64,000 nucleotides of DNA from Nomia melanderi (Eukaryota > Arthropoda > Insecta > Hymenoptera > Halictidae), in NCBI RefSeq assembly GCF_051020985.1, contig NC_134999.1:30599160-30663159 (forward strand), in the 5' to 3' direction. Under the pieces are notes generated by a model. It searched no databases, was not told the origin of the DNA, and was given only the letters and a program-made list of their open reading frames with translations. Every line of letters starts with the position of its first letter. Position 1 is the first letter of the stretch. Shown here piece after piece: positions 1-12,425 of the stretch. A program made the position numbers and the translations under genes.

Positions 1-216
1 GATTCGGAATATGTAGGTATAGATTTGGAGTTATTAAAATCAGGTTAGTTTTAGTTATTAATAGTAACTACATGATTTATATTCATTTTAATTATTACAT
101 CAATTTTGAAATCGTGTAAGAAATCATGTAGTACATCGGAATAAAATTATTATTTAAACATCCTTCTGAAAGGAGGTCACAGATATATCGGAGTTAAACT
201 GTTATCAACTCAAACA

Positions 217-345
217 CATGAAAGTTCACATGTCAGTAATGTTTACTTTCATAATCCTAGATATGAAATCAGCAATATTTTCTACCGCAATCCTAGATAT
301 GAAATCAGTAATACTTTATTCCGTGATCTTAGATACGCGGTTCTA
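217..345 (+). repeat. 36-bp tandem repeat, about 3.5 units
   Basis: Units start at about 217 (degenerate), 253, 289 and 325, sharing AATCCTAGATATGAAATCAG. Because 36 is a multiple of three, the array keeps a reading frame open (ORF 218-568) with a 12-residue repeat. I take that ORF to be a by-product of the repeat and not a gene. Confidence 0.7.
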
Positions 346-791
346 TGTCTACAATGCGAGTAAAAACTATAATAGCTCCAACTCCTTTTCTATTTCTTAT
401 GTCTCACGTTACAGTGGACCTTCCATTAATCGAATTACTATTCTTCGCGATGTAGGTGATTCAGAATCCACAGACTCAATGATTCGGGTATTAAGATTAT
501 ACTTTAGAATATATAAAATATTACTAACATGTTTCAAAGAACTTTTTCTCGAGTCCCCATTTATCTAGATTCTTAGTCACCTAATTAATACTACGAACGT
601 CTACAGACATTTATTCTACAGTGTCTTTCTACAAAAATTGATCATTTGGATCGTAAAAATTAAGGGTTCAAGAACAAACAATTACAATATACATGATAAT
701 TACATCCATCAAAATCCATGTAAATACTAACCAAATAATGTGTACAAAATTCAATATACATCAAATTGGACTTCTTTCAAAATTCATAAAC

Positions 792-995
792 TTAATACTA
801 GAACTACCGAGCAGTTAAATATACTTTCCAAAATTCCTCTATAGAAACTTCAAGAGTGCATCTGCATAAGACTTTAATCGATTTATGATTCAGTTCGTGT
901 ATTGTTAAATCAATTTCTTTAATAATTTCTCACAGAAACGTCTGATATATTTTTAATAATTGCAAAATGAAGAAATAATACCAGTCGTGTCTATT
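792..995 (+). mobile_element. Family A TTAA element, right end decayed
   Basis: It starts TTAATACTAGAACTACCGAG, matching the left end of family A copies at 50816 and 53232, and follows their internal order (TATAGAAACTTCAAGAGTGC, then CAATTTCTTTAATAATTTCTC, each shortened by decay). The right inverted repeat is no longer clear. Non-coding. Family A is interpreted as a short piggyBac-type MITE from its TTAA ends. Confidence 0.6.
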
Positions 996-3436
996 CTGAA
1001 TGATCATCCTGATTTCATTTTCGTATCAGCTCTGACATTACAACTATCCTTCGAAAGAAAAACTAGTGCAGTTTATTCCTTAATAACGATATTCTCTATG
1101 TTACATACTATATGTTAACATACTACATATTAACTATATGTTAACATTAAATCGAATAATCAAAGTTCTATTTCCATTTGTGTGGTTTTGTTCCGAAATC
1201 TTCGAACCTCCAGAAAGACTGAAATCCACAAGATCCACGAAACTTGCAGGAAAAAGAACCATCAGGCTTTTGAACCGTTACCGTAGGAACCGGTTTGGCT
1301 GGTCGAAGCCCGAGTATCCATGGGTGCTCTTAATCGGTTTGATTTGCCACGATGAATGCGCCGCTGCGACAAATTGCTGTGATCACGTTCGAGCGTGGCC
1401 ACGCTCCGCGAAATCCGCTTTGAAAACGCTTCTCGCGGCTGGAGAGACAAGAGAACCGTGGTGTATCCGATTGAAAGGAACAGTGAGTGGGTCGATGGAC
1501 CAAAAAACAGGAACAGAGTTCGGCAAACAACTGCGACGGCGATGGCGCGGAACCCGATTCATTTTTAACCAGGAATTTTTTCTCCGCGCTCCTTTCCTCT
1601 GAAGGTACTTGTACCGCCGTACACGTGGTCTCGTGGTTTCTTCGTGCGTATTTCTTGTGTGATTCGGTTTTTTGTGGTGACACGCAACCCTTATGGTGTG
1701 TTAGATGACGTTCACCCTTTCTTGTGATTTCGACGAGCGATTATTGGGCGTTTTCATAGGAATTTGCAGTGATAGTGATGATTCACTTCATTGGATTACA
1801 ATCTTAAGGAAGGGGGAGTATTTCGTGTAACGAAGGTATGCATTTGTATGTAATAAAAAGATAATTCTGTTGCTAAAAGTATGAATACTATCAAACAGAA
1901 GAAGAAAGGTGAACAAGAAGAGAACGGAAGTTTTTAACAAAGCATGTAAGGAACAAGTTCCTTATTATTTGACTACACTTATTTCTCGACTCAATGGTTA
2001 TTCTTACCCTTTTTCCATTTCGTCTATTATTTATCGCTTCTACAACCATCAATTCTTCCTTTAATTCTAACACTTTTCCATAAAATCTCCCACTGTTCCA
2101 TCTTCCCTACAGAATATCCACTCCCGTATCCCAATACGATCGCCACTAACTCCATCAATAGAACCCTCTAATCATCGAACAAAAAGAAACTTGATAAAAA
2201 CTCAATATCCACAACCCCTCAAAACTTCGTCAATCCAAATTACTCCCCACCCACTCTTCGAAAACACTCACAACAGCAGCGGGACGGTGGATAAGATATT
2301 TAAGTTCAATCTTACGACGAAAGATTAATTTTTAAGCGTGTAAATAACTGCCGCACCGGAAAGAAGGCTTTGACTCCACGAACGATGAATACCGGCGGCT
2401 GCTCACCCCGAAAAGAGGCCTTTGAATCCTCCGCCCGTTACGGATATTAAACGGCACGGACGACGAAGCCCCTGAAATTCCGAAACTCCCTGGCCCGTAG
2501 GAAACAATAATAACAAAAAAAAAGGAAAAGAGAGGGAGAGTAGAGAAGAAGAGAAGAAACAGCACAGGAAAAGAGGAAAACTTTGTAACATGGTAGAAAA
2601 GCAGACGCATCGGGATTATGCTTGCGCGACACGCGGAAGCAATTCCGCCGGCCGTGGCCTTCTTGATTTCGCGTAGCGAGCCGTTTGTACCTATTCCCCC
2701 CTCTCCCATCTCTCTCTCTCTTTCTCTATCTCCCAGTTCGTCGAATATTTTTTTCCTTCCTTTGGCCGCGCGCGTAATGAAAAATTGCGGGCTGGCGTCC
2801 GCGCGCGCACGCTTCCCATCCCTTAAGTAAGCCCCTCGGAACGAAGTAACACAGCAGTTTCGCGCGGCCTCGTATAAAATGCATGCGCGCACCGACGTTT
2901 ATAATTTCACGCTGGAAATAGCCCGGGCGAGAAAGCTTGAAAATGGCAGCGCGCCCGCCCCCCCCCCCCCAACCCCGGATCGCGGGACGGATGCCCGCGA
3001 CCCGAGAAGGTGTTCAGGATTACGATGCGGTTCCGGGTTTACGATAGAGGCGTGACTTTTTTACCGTCCGCGAGATTATTGGGGAATTTGTTTGCCTCCT
3101 TCGCCCACCCGCCGACACTTCTCGCAGGTTTATTTGTTTACCGGCGTGGATTTAAGAACTAATTTCCGAGACGGTCTGCGGAGGCTGCGGGCCGCTCGCG
3201 TTTGAATGGAGCGCGACCAGTGGGAGAGAGGTGTACGGATTCGAATTTAATTAGTGGCTTTGTCGCTCGGCGGGGAAATTGAATTGGATTTTTTGAATGA
3301 TTCATGGTTTTCGATGGTTTGATGGAGGTGTTTTAAGTTTTTAGATGTTGTATTTGAGGGGTTGTTATAAGGGTGTTGGAATAATGCCTTTGTTTCTTGA
3401 TTTATTAGTGTTTTCTTATTTGGTGGTTTCAAAGAT
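996..3436. other. No gene seen; two GC-rich islands
   Basis: GC-rich, CpG-rich islands lie at about 1180-1740 and 2330-3240. They hold overlapping ORFs on both strands (longest 2332-2892 on the minus strand and 1138-1602 on the plus strand) with Arg/Ser/Phe-rich, low-complexity translations and no recognised domain. A 13-base C run is at 2958-2970. 1740-2330 is AT-rich with nothing recognised. Confidence 0.5.
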
Positions 3437-3501
3437 CGTCTATGTTTTATTAGAACACGGCGAATATTTCTAATGGAAAATTTTTGAGTGCAAAGGATTA
3501 A
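3437..3501. mobile_element. Right end of a family C TTAA element (fragment)
   Basis: The sequence up to GAGTGCAAAGGATTAA (TTAA at 3498-3501) matches the right end of the family C copy ending at 35912, including the stretch GAATATTTC-TAATGGAAAA. No left end was found. Its terminal TTAA is also the first TTAA of the next element. Confidence 0.5.
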
Positions 3502-3702
3502 CACTAGCTTTATGGAATGAGTCAATTTAGCGTAGATTTAATTTTATTAATTAATGTTGATTTTTATTGATGCGATTGTCGTGAATGTGTATTACAGTCT
3601 ATTTTTAAATCTCTAATTTCTGGGATTCTTCTGAAGGAGCAATGATTACTTTGGAAATAATAGAATAAATGGTGCAATAAACGCCTGTGAATCTAGTGTT
3701 AA
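3498..3702 (+). mobile_element. Family B TTAA element
   Basis: 205 bp bounded by TTAA at 3498-3501 and 3699-3702. The left end TTAACACTAG and right end ATCTAGTGTTAA are inverted. The inner right end (AATAGAATAAATGGTGCAATAA) matches the intron-1 copy at 49000-49222. Non-coding, AT-rich. It shares its left TTAA with the family C fragment before it. Confidence 0.7.
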
Positions 3703-5423
3703 TGTGAAAGAATAAATAATTCTTTGTTTATAGAAGAAACATGTGTCTGTTAATGTTAGACGTATTTGGTAATTCTGATGATTTTGTTGGGTTGCTTCAG
3801 GGATAATTGGAGAATTTTAAATTGGTAAAATATTTAATAGAATTCTCTTTTTAATAGTAATTGATAATAATTTTTCAAATGAAATGCTGCGAATAAATGT
3901 GTAATGAAAGGCGTGAAATATACTGTTACGTGTATCAAGAATTTCATCAGGTTGCCGGTATTAAAGTTTAATTATTTCAACTTTATCGTATTTTACATAC
4001 TTTATTAAATTCAGCGGTATCGCCTTTTCCCCGTTGAAAAGCCTATAACGCGGTTTTTTAATATGGTAAAGCTTGACATTTCCTGGCAAGTTTGTTACCC
4101 GGGCACGAAGTTACGAGCGATGAATAAAAATTGACAACTTTTTCCCCATAACTCCTGGAACTTGGATGAGAGTTTCAGGTATAAAATAAATCGACATTGT
4201 TTTCTGAACTAATAAAAACTTGCTCGAGAAGCATCAAATAGAATAAATATTGTAGATTTATTTCTTTATCACGGTTCGTTCCCTTTTGTACCTTTTATCA
4301 AATGTTCTTCTCACTTTTAATGCTGTAAAGATATATACTTTTGTTTTATCAAAGGAACACAGAAAAGTATTATATAACTTTATATAAACACTACGTTTGA
4401 ATTTCCTAGCATTTTTATTCAAATTGATGTTTGATTTTCGAATAAACGATACGTGTATTTATTTAGAACAAAAACATTAATTTATTTTCGTTCACGATGA
4501 ATTTTACGATATACCTCATGAGAGGTAATGAGCAATAAATTTCCCATTCTCGGTTTAATATCGGACACTTCTTTACGGGGACAAGAAATTTTCCCCTCTC
4601 TGACGTACACTGTGGTTTCGCGGGTCAGTTTCCCATAGAGGTACTCCTAACGGTAATGTGATCGATGAATATCGATAATGCAGGTTGTGTGGGTCATTCG
4701 AGAAGTAATATAGGAATTCCAAGTATAATTCCAGCGGTCGTGTAATTGCAACGATCGGTTCCATTTCTTTTCTAAAAAGAGTATCTTGCTGTTCAAAGAT
4801 TTACGACCAGTCGTCAGGTGTTCCTGCTAACTTCCGTTTCCTTGGAACACCTTGCGTCTGTGGAAACAATTTTAATACCGCGAATCAAAGAAATCAGTAC
4901 ACTGAACATAAAATAAAAACTATAACTTTTATTATTGTCCTTGTTTCGCTGCGTCGCTTTTATTCGCGTACACCGTAACAAGAACTGTTATCAAGTTTAA
5001 TTAATCTCCCTTCTTGAATACTAAATTAATTAATTTTGGTGATGAAACACAATTTTCTTCTTTCGGATACAAGTTTAATTAATTCACTCTTTAATTAAGG
5101 ATCCTCCGATAGCAACTTCTAATAATTAGTCCATTAATTTTATAATATCTATGATCAAAAATACAGCACAATCTTAGAATAAATATTTCATAAATTTCTA
5201 TTTTCTATCACTAACCCAAAAACATAGATTGTGATAGTCATAGATTCCCCAAATACAAACTTTTAACTATATCATTTCATAAAACCGTGAATATAAACAA
5301 CCAAAAGCATTTCATACCATAAAACAAATAATTTTATCTATCTACAAAATGCCCATCATTTCCGAGTACCCATCAAAATATCAATTATTTTCCAAAATCC
5401 AGAATTTAAAGTCTACAGACATG
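3703..5423. other. No gene seen; AT-rich
   Basis: Uniformly AT-rich sequence with a few moderately GC-richer patches (about 4020-4110 and 4560-4760). No ORF above ~63 codons and no recognised repeat. Confidence 0.5.
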
Positions 5424-5645
5424 TAACACTAAAGCTACCAGACGGGTCAAAATGACCCATTCCTGATTTCCTCATTTTGCAATTATCAAACAGACAACAG
5501 ATGTTTCTCTGAGAAACTATTAGAGAAATCGATTTAGCAATACGCCAACTGAATTATAAATCAAAGTCTCAATAGACGCACTCTTGAAGTTTCTATAAAG
5601 GAATTTCAAGAAGTGAACGTAACTGTTCGGTAGCTTTAGTGTTAA
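5424..5645 (-). mobile_element. Family A TTAA element, nearly full length
   Basis: About 222 bp, reading in reverse relative to the copy at 50816. The ends are TAACACTAAAGCTACC and GGTAGCTTTAGTGTTAA, a near-perfect inverted repeat of about 17 bp. Just inside the left end is the palindrome GGGTCAAAATGACCC (~5442-5456). This is the best intact reference for the family in the window and shows the site later interrupted in the nested copy at 53 kb. Confidence 0.8.
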
Positions 5646-8600
5646 CGTGCATTCCATTAATCTTGCAAAAGTGAATACTCATTCATTCAGATTACAAAAA
5701 CCAAAGGTTCAAAAAGAGACACTTAAAACGGATCAATGATCGACGCAAACATTTACCAGATACTGTTTACAAAATCCAATATTCGACAGTTCGTCGCGTT
5801 CCGTAAACCCCGCGATAAACGGATAACAGCAACGCATTACTGATCGAAGACAATCGAATCAATGCTCGTCCCCTAGGTTCTTTCATCGAGCAGCGCCGCG
5901 AACGGTCGTCTCATCCGGCATAATCGCGCGTCGCTTCGAATCGTTATTCAAAGCAGCTACCGTCGGAAACGTCGGTCGGCCGGGCCGGTTCAATTACCGC
6001 GGGAACAGGGGATGAAAATCCGAAGAAACAAAGGTGCCACGGAAACGGGGGAAGAAAGAAAGTTCCGGGATACAGGACTAAATACGCGGGTAACAGGATT
6101 TCTCGACAAAGCGGCGCGCAACAATGCTGCAAACGTGAGCGCCGCATCTACGAGCATTAACGGAGTCGGCGATACGAGCAACCGGACGATAAGTGGCGAA
6201 CCGAGCATCAAGAAAATGGCCGGCTCGGATAGTGGCTGTGCCCTCGATAACGGTATCGATATTTACGGATGAGTCCGATGCACGCCGGAGCCTTGGTTTC
6301 TCATTTATAAGACGCCAACAATGGACCATAACCATTAGAACACTTGCTTCCACCGATGGAAATGCCGGCACTTCATGGACCACACGTTTCTTGTTACGTT
6401 TTCTTTATTGGAAGTTAATGGCGGTGTAAATACTCTGTGCTCGAGTGTAACGCAATGCCTTATCTTATACAGGCGTTTCTTTTCTGATAATGATATTGAA
6501 GTGGAAGGAATTGTTTAGGAGATTAAACGCGATCGAAGGTTAAATGGAAGTTCAACCCCTTGCTGAGCAAGCTATCAGCGTTAAACGGCTATAAACTCGT
6601 TCGTGATTATTAATATATTCACCTTGGCGAGAATAATGTGTTGTACGGAGTATTATCGTAATTAATGTCGGCGCGTGTATTACTTGCTGAGCAGTGGTAT
6701 TTCGAGCATTGTATATTCGACGCTGGCGATAATTTGGTAATGATTTTGTTAATTTTAATTGATGTTCTATGGCTTGCTAGTGTGTTAACGGGAAATGATA
6801 TTAAAAAGCGATCAATTTGCGATTGTAATTTCATTGAGAATTGTGTGAATGTAATAGATGTCATTGTAAAATATACAGTGGTGATTGAAACTAATTTCTC
6901 AGAGAATTATCTAATTTTTACAAATCTTAATTAGTTTATGAATTGTAGAACTGTGAACTACTTTATCAAGGATTTCTTTAACTTTCCCTTCAAGAAGGGA
7001 GATTAATGAACTTTCACGGCGATAATTTATTGTAGATTACTCAATTTACAAATTAGTTTTAACGAGGCCACGCAGCATCGAGAATTCCGCTTCTCCTTTT
7101 ACGCGATACTTTACGCAAAAGAATATAATGAAATGTTCGTGCAACCTGTATGTGATGGACGCTCGAGATTATGTGTACACGCTAGGAAATGTAAGATTCC
7201 GCGATATTACCATATGCTCCGTATGCGGGTTGCAGGCGGATATCCTATCTAAAGTTTATGAGCGCTTAAATCTTAAGAATGAAACGGCACGTGACATTTT
7301 ATGCCACTATCGTGCCACGAGTGTGGATGGGAATATATTTTATTTTCCAATTCAACTGGCTTTTCCTTGCAACACCTCTCTGTTACACGGTTCAACTTAT
7401 ATGTTTCTGCGCCATGATTTACAATGACAATATTTTTCTTACAAATATAACCGCGCGTCACGTATATCACCGTTAAACCCGTGTTTCATCGATGCATTAT
7501 CGTTTTGTTCCTTCCTCCGTTACTATTCGTCCGGTGGAATGGATGTTTCACGTTTTTTTCTGATTTTTGTTACAGGATCGAGCATTTCACTTCCAGCAAG
7601 ACAATAATCTTCAGTGTGGAAGTAATTTAGTAACTTCAAAGTGGATTTGAGGAAGCATCATTAAGTAAGTGCCTTTATCATTTATATTTAGTATATAAGT
7701 TTTATTTATTGACAGTAGAATCTCGTTTCGTTGAAAATTATAAGGTTACTGTAAATTTCAACCCCCTGCGTCTGAATATTGATTCAAACCCCTGACAACA
7801 GTTGCAAACATTATTCTTTAACAGTGAAACGAAATATTACTACCAAAATAAACGTACAATTTATCTTTTTCCTATCGAATTACTAAATAACCACTAACAA
7901 AAAATATAATTATAAACTTCCAAATACAACAACCACATAAATAAATACAAATTCAAAAGCTCATAATACCAATTTCAAGACATTCACGAAAACTTCACGT
8001 ATCCGTTACAAAGAAAGGGTTAAAGAGCCTTCAAAATAAATTAGGAAAAGTCCTCGCACCGGTCGAAACATTCTCAACGCCTAAATAAACAAACCTCAGA
8101 CGTCCTTTATTCCAGCCACCCGAACAATGCTCCCCATAATTCACGTTACAACGAAAAACAATCCGAAGAAGCAGCCCGAGTCATCCATCACCTTTAAACA
8201 GCCCCCGCAGAGATGTTTCATCCCCCCCCAAAGTCGCCGTCTTCCCGCGACAATACTGACATTGTCACCAGCAAATTGTTCGTTAATTTCCCGCATAACC
8301 GGGTTACCGTGTAGTTAGCGTCTGCCGGCCCGGGGCCCGCCGCGAATGATACAATCGCCTATTACGCGTCCGTGAATGGGCCACGCGGCTGATAACAAAA
8401 CTTGTCTGGACGAGGGATATTAATGTCCGCGCGAAGACGGCTTTAATAAGTCCTGCGACGTAATGAAAACCATTCATATAAAAGTTTCCTCCGCGAGGTG
8501 ACGCTTTAATTGAACGCGGACCACCGAGAGGTCCTCTCCCTCCGCCCCCTCTCTGCTGCCACCCACGGCTTCTTTCTTATGTCGGCCTGTAACAAGATGT

Positions 8601-11600
8601 CAGAGATTACTCTCCTTCCATCCAGCTTCTTAGGCTGCGTCACAGTGGCACCGGTATTGAAATGATTTCGTTAAAATTGTCGAGGAATTAGTATTTTAGT
8701 GTGTTATTGATTGGGGGTGAAGAATTTCTGATTGTATTGAGAAAATGTTATATCTTGACCTTTTTAGTTTATTTGTTCTTTCGTTGTTGTTTTCTTAGAG
8801 TTGTGTAATGTATTTAAATGATTTTAATAGAATTGTGGTGGAATTTTAATGTGTTATTGATTGAGGATGGAGAGATTTTAATGCTACTAATAACACGTTG
8901 CCTTTTATTTACTTTACTTTTTCTTTTGCTCTTGGTCTTTTAGAGTTGTGTAATGGAAAATAAGGAATTATAGTTATTAAATCAGTGTTGTTTCAAAAGT
9001 TTATTATTATAAGGAACGTCTTCCATTATATAGTTTAAAATATAGTTGATAAGAATTTTAATTTGAGGAAGCTACTATAGGGTTGCTAAGAAGCCACAGT
9101 TCGATCACTTCAATTAATTATTAAGCTTTGGTAATCTTATCAACGAAAATTAGATTATTTTGAGAAATTAAATTTTGTAAATAATTTCAATTCAAAGAAC
9201 TTTATATGCTCTTCTGATGTTTTGTATTTTTTGTTACTGATAGTATTTTTGGCAGTCTTTGGCTAATCAACTAGTCGAAGACACTGTGACGGCAGCCTTA
9301 CTTTCCCCAGAGGATTCGTTACATTTACACTCCTTGGTGACTTTCATTAAAAATTTTCTGTTGGCCGAGCCGATAGAGTCTCGACGTCCGGGAACGTTTC
9401 AATTGATATCAAGCCTACCATTCAATCGGGGAACAAAAGGGGAGGGGTGATAGCGGCGGCGGCGACGGGAAGGCTTCATCGGCGAAATCGGGACGACTGG
9501 TTTTTCCACCCTTGTCCCACCCTGTGAAAGAGTTGGGGTGGTATTAAGGGATCCGGAGTCTCGGATTGAAGGTGTAAATGCGGGTTTGATGGGAAATTTC
9601 TGGTCGCTGTGGTTGATGGCGCTCAGAGTTGCAAACGATCTGATGAGACTTGGCTTAGGGATGGTGGTTGAGGAGGTTCGTTCGGTATAAATTGAAATTT
9701 TGTTATCAGTTTCTTGATTCTAAGAAATAAATTAACTCTCTTCAGCTTCGGTTACATAGATTATTCTTTTGGCTGTTTTGAGTGTACGAATTTTCAATAA
9801 TTAGACATTCTTAATTAGATACTCGAGTTTATGGTTTATAATGCAATCTTTCAATAATGCAATAATTGATTTGAACAGGTACCAATTAATAATCAGTAGA
9901 CATTCTTTTATCTATTTATACCAATAATCCTGTTTTTACAATAACGTATCAATAATTTAAAATTACTTAGTTACTCAATTCCTCCAAATAGCTATCAAGA
10001 AGAATCAAAGAAACTATTGAACACCACATATAACACGAGCACGAAAAATACTAAAAACCAAACCAAATCCTGGAAAAAAAAAATGGACAGCCATACCTTA
10101 ACATAAAGTCACACGATAGACACATGAAATATCAAAAAACCAGGATCCGTTAACAAAGGCCAGAAGAATAACGTATTTAACATACGAAGAACGATTAATT
10201 CACCGTAAACGAAGAGACGAGAGAGTCTAAAGAAGCTCGCTAACGAAAAGACAAGGCCGCATTGAAAAAATGTGCGGTACAGTGCGAGCGATTAATTAAT
10301 ACAAAACGCGGAGATAAATGTTAGAGCGTGAAATCCGGAGAGGAAGGGGTTGAGGAAGGATCAAAGGGGAAAAGGAGAAGCGGAAACGGGGTTGTAGGAA
10401 AGGGGCGAGCAGAAGAATCGAGTGAAATGTTGATAAAGAAATAGAACGAGGGGGATGGGGCTGCGCGGGAAAAGGATGCCGTCTGGGGAAAGGATCGCGG
10501 CGCACAAAGGGTGGATTTTCGAATGGCTCCGGCTTCTTTCGCTTTTTTTGTCCTTTTCCGCTTTTCCGGCGGGCGCGCGTTCTGACCGCGATGGGATTAA
10601 ACACGGAGAGTCCCGCTGTCGTCCGGCGCGATAAGTAAATTGAAACGGACACCTGCTGTCACAGCCCGGCCGCCTGGATTTCTGTTTCGCCGTTCAACGC
10701 GATCGTAATTTTCAACACCCGCGCGCGGAGCTATCAGCGGGAAACTCGTGCGAACTCTTTTATAATGTTAGTGCTAACTGTTGGGATATATTTAAATGTT
10801 TGGAATATTTGGATATTATGTTTTTAAGGTTATTGATAGGTATTGTTTGTGAGTAATATTCGGCGATGCGAGTATTTTTATATTTGGCTATTGCTTGAAC
10901 ATTTTTTGGCATTCGTGGAACTAAGTTTATTAAGAGCGTTATTGGTATTTTGTTTCCCACGAGGTATGTAACTATAAAGATATATGTTTACATACAAATT
11001 TCTAACTTTATAATCTGTTGGTTTTTTTCTTATATTATTTTAAATTATTTTAAATTATTTTATATTATTTTTATTTTAAGCATAAGTGTTGCTATTAACC
11101 ATAATTAATTTCAGCTTGATTACCTTAATAGAATAATACTTCGAGTAACAAATTTAGTGTCGCAAGTACTACTTCCGTTCGTTCCAAAATTATGATACAC
11201 TTTAGACATATTAGAAACAAAGAATTCCTCACTTCACATTACATCAGTAACATTATAGTTTGAGAACAAACAACAATGGTGTACGAATATCTCTGGCCTT
11301 AGAAACCCTGCCGCAGCCACGGTGAAAGGTGGTAAATAATTTCGAAAACCTTTACGACGAGTGGAATGAGCACTGTACCTAATTATCATACTTTATGGGC
11401 GTAAATAGAAGATGCTGCAATGGACCCTCGAATAACCACTCCCGAGTTAGCGAATTTCCAGCGCACCGTTTCGTTGTCAGTTGTCATTTCAATTTGCATA
11501 AAGTTGTCCGGTGCCTCGGTAATAGTTTGCACTTTCACGGTTGCGGTTCATCCATGTATAGGCAGTTTACTAGTCCCCAATCAGTCGTGTGTCTCGCTGT

Positions 11601-11890
11601 TGTTTCGCGTGATATGTACACGTAACGCCCACTATGCCGTATTAGTGTTTGCCGACGACATGTGTTATTCCCTGTGGAACATTCAGTTACTTGTGTATCC
11701 GTGTGCGATGTGTTTGGAATGAACGCAGCGCCCGCACGAGCATTCTCTTGGTCGAATTGACATTTTCGACTGAATGGCAGACGCCGCTAGACGTGGGCTC
11801 CGACCTTTCGATTTCCTATTCTACGAACCACTTTTAGATATTTTGAAGCGATTGCGGGGTTCACGCGCGTCGACACCTTAAATCGTCGAT
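5646..11890. other. No gene seen; five GC-rich islands
   Basis: Islands at about 5770-6420, 8020-8650, 9260-9660, 10200-10770 and 11280-11870 alternate with AT-rich DNA. The ORFs in them are short, overlap on both strands and are unrecognised. An 11-bp simple repeat (TAAATTATTTT type, ~4 units) lies at about 11031-11076. Confidence 0.5.
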
Positions 11891-12425
11891 GAGTTTTAAA
11901 AAGTAATTTTGTAATTTACGTATGCCGACGCTTTTAACCGTTTGTACGTATTAAAGGTAAATTTTGTCATTCATATTGATTAACGGTCCGAAGTATTTAT
12001 GAATATCGAAAATTAATTTCGTTATTTATATTTATTAGCAGTTTGAAGTATTTATGAATATCGAAAATTTATTTTGTAATCTGTATTTATTGATATTTTG
12101 AAGTATTTATGTGTATCGAAAATTAATTTTGTTATTTATATTTATTTACAGTTTAAAGTATTTATGAATATTGAAAATTAATTTTGCTATTTATATTTAT
12201 TTACAGTTTTAAGTATTTATGAATATCGAAAATTAATTTTGCTATTTATATTTATTTACAGTTTTAAGTATTTATGAATATTGAAAATTAATTTTGTTAT
12301 TTATATTTATTTACAGTTTTAAATATTTATGAATATTGAAAATTAATTTTGCAATTTATATTCATTAACATTTTCAATCACCTATGAGTATTGAAAATTA
12401 ATTTTGCAATTTACATTCACTGACA
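11891..12425 (+). repeat. 55-bp tandem array, about 9-10 units
   Basis: Eight units keep an exact 55-base register, starting at 12001, 12056, 12111, 12166, 12221, 12276, 12331 and 12386. Each begins with a variant of GAATATTGAAAATTAATTTT and ends near AAGTATTTAT. Two more decayed units precede them from ~11891. The central units are the most alike and the edges the most diverged, as expected of unequal exchange. Non-coding. Confidence 0.9.

Noticed and set aside
1138..1602. 154-codon plus-strand ORF
   Set aside because: GC-island ORF with antisense ORFs across it. Composition (Arg, Trp, Cys scattered) looks like translated non-coding DNA.
2332..2892. 186-codon minus-strand ORF
   Set aside because: Lies in a GC island, with a poly-Phe/Leu/Ser middle from a purine-rich simple stretch, overlapping ORFs in other frames and no recognisable domain.
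11891..12425. CRISPR-like periodic repeat
   Set aside because: Units are contiguous and diverged along their whole length with no unique spacers. It is a tandem repeat in a eukaryotic genome.
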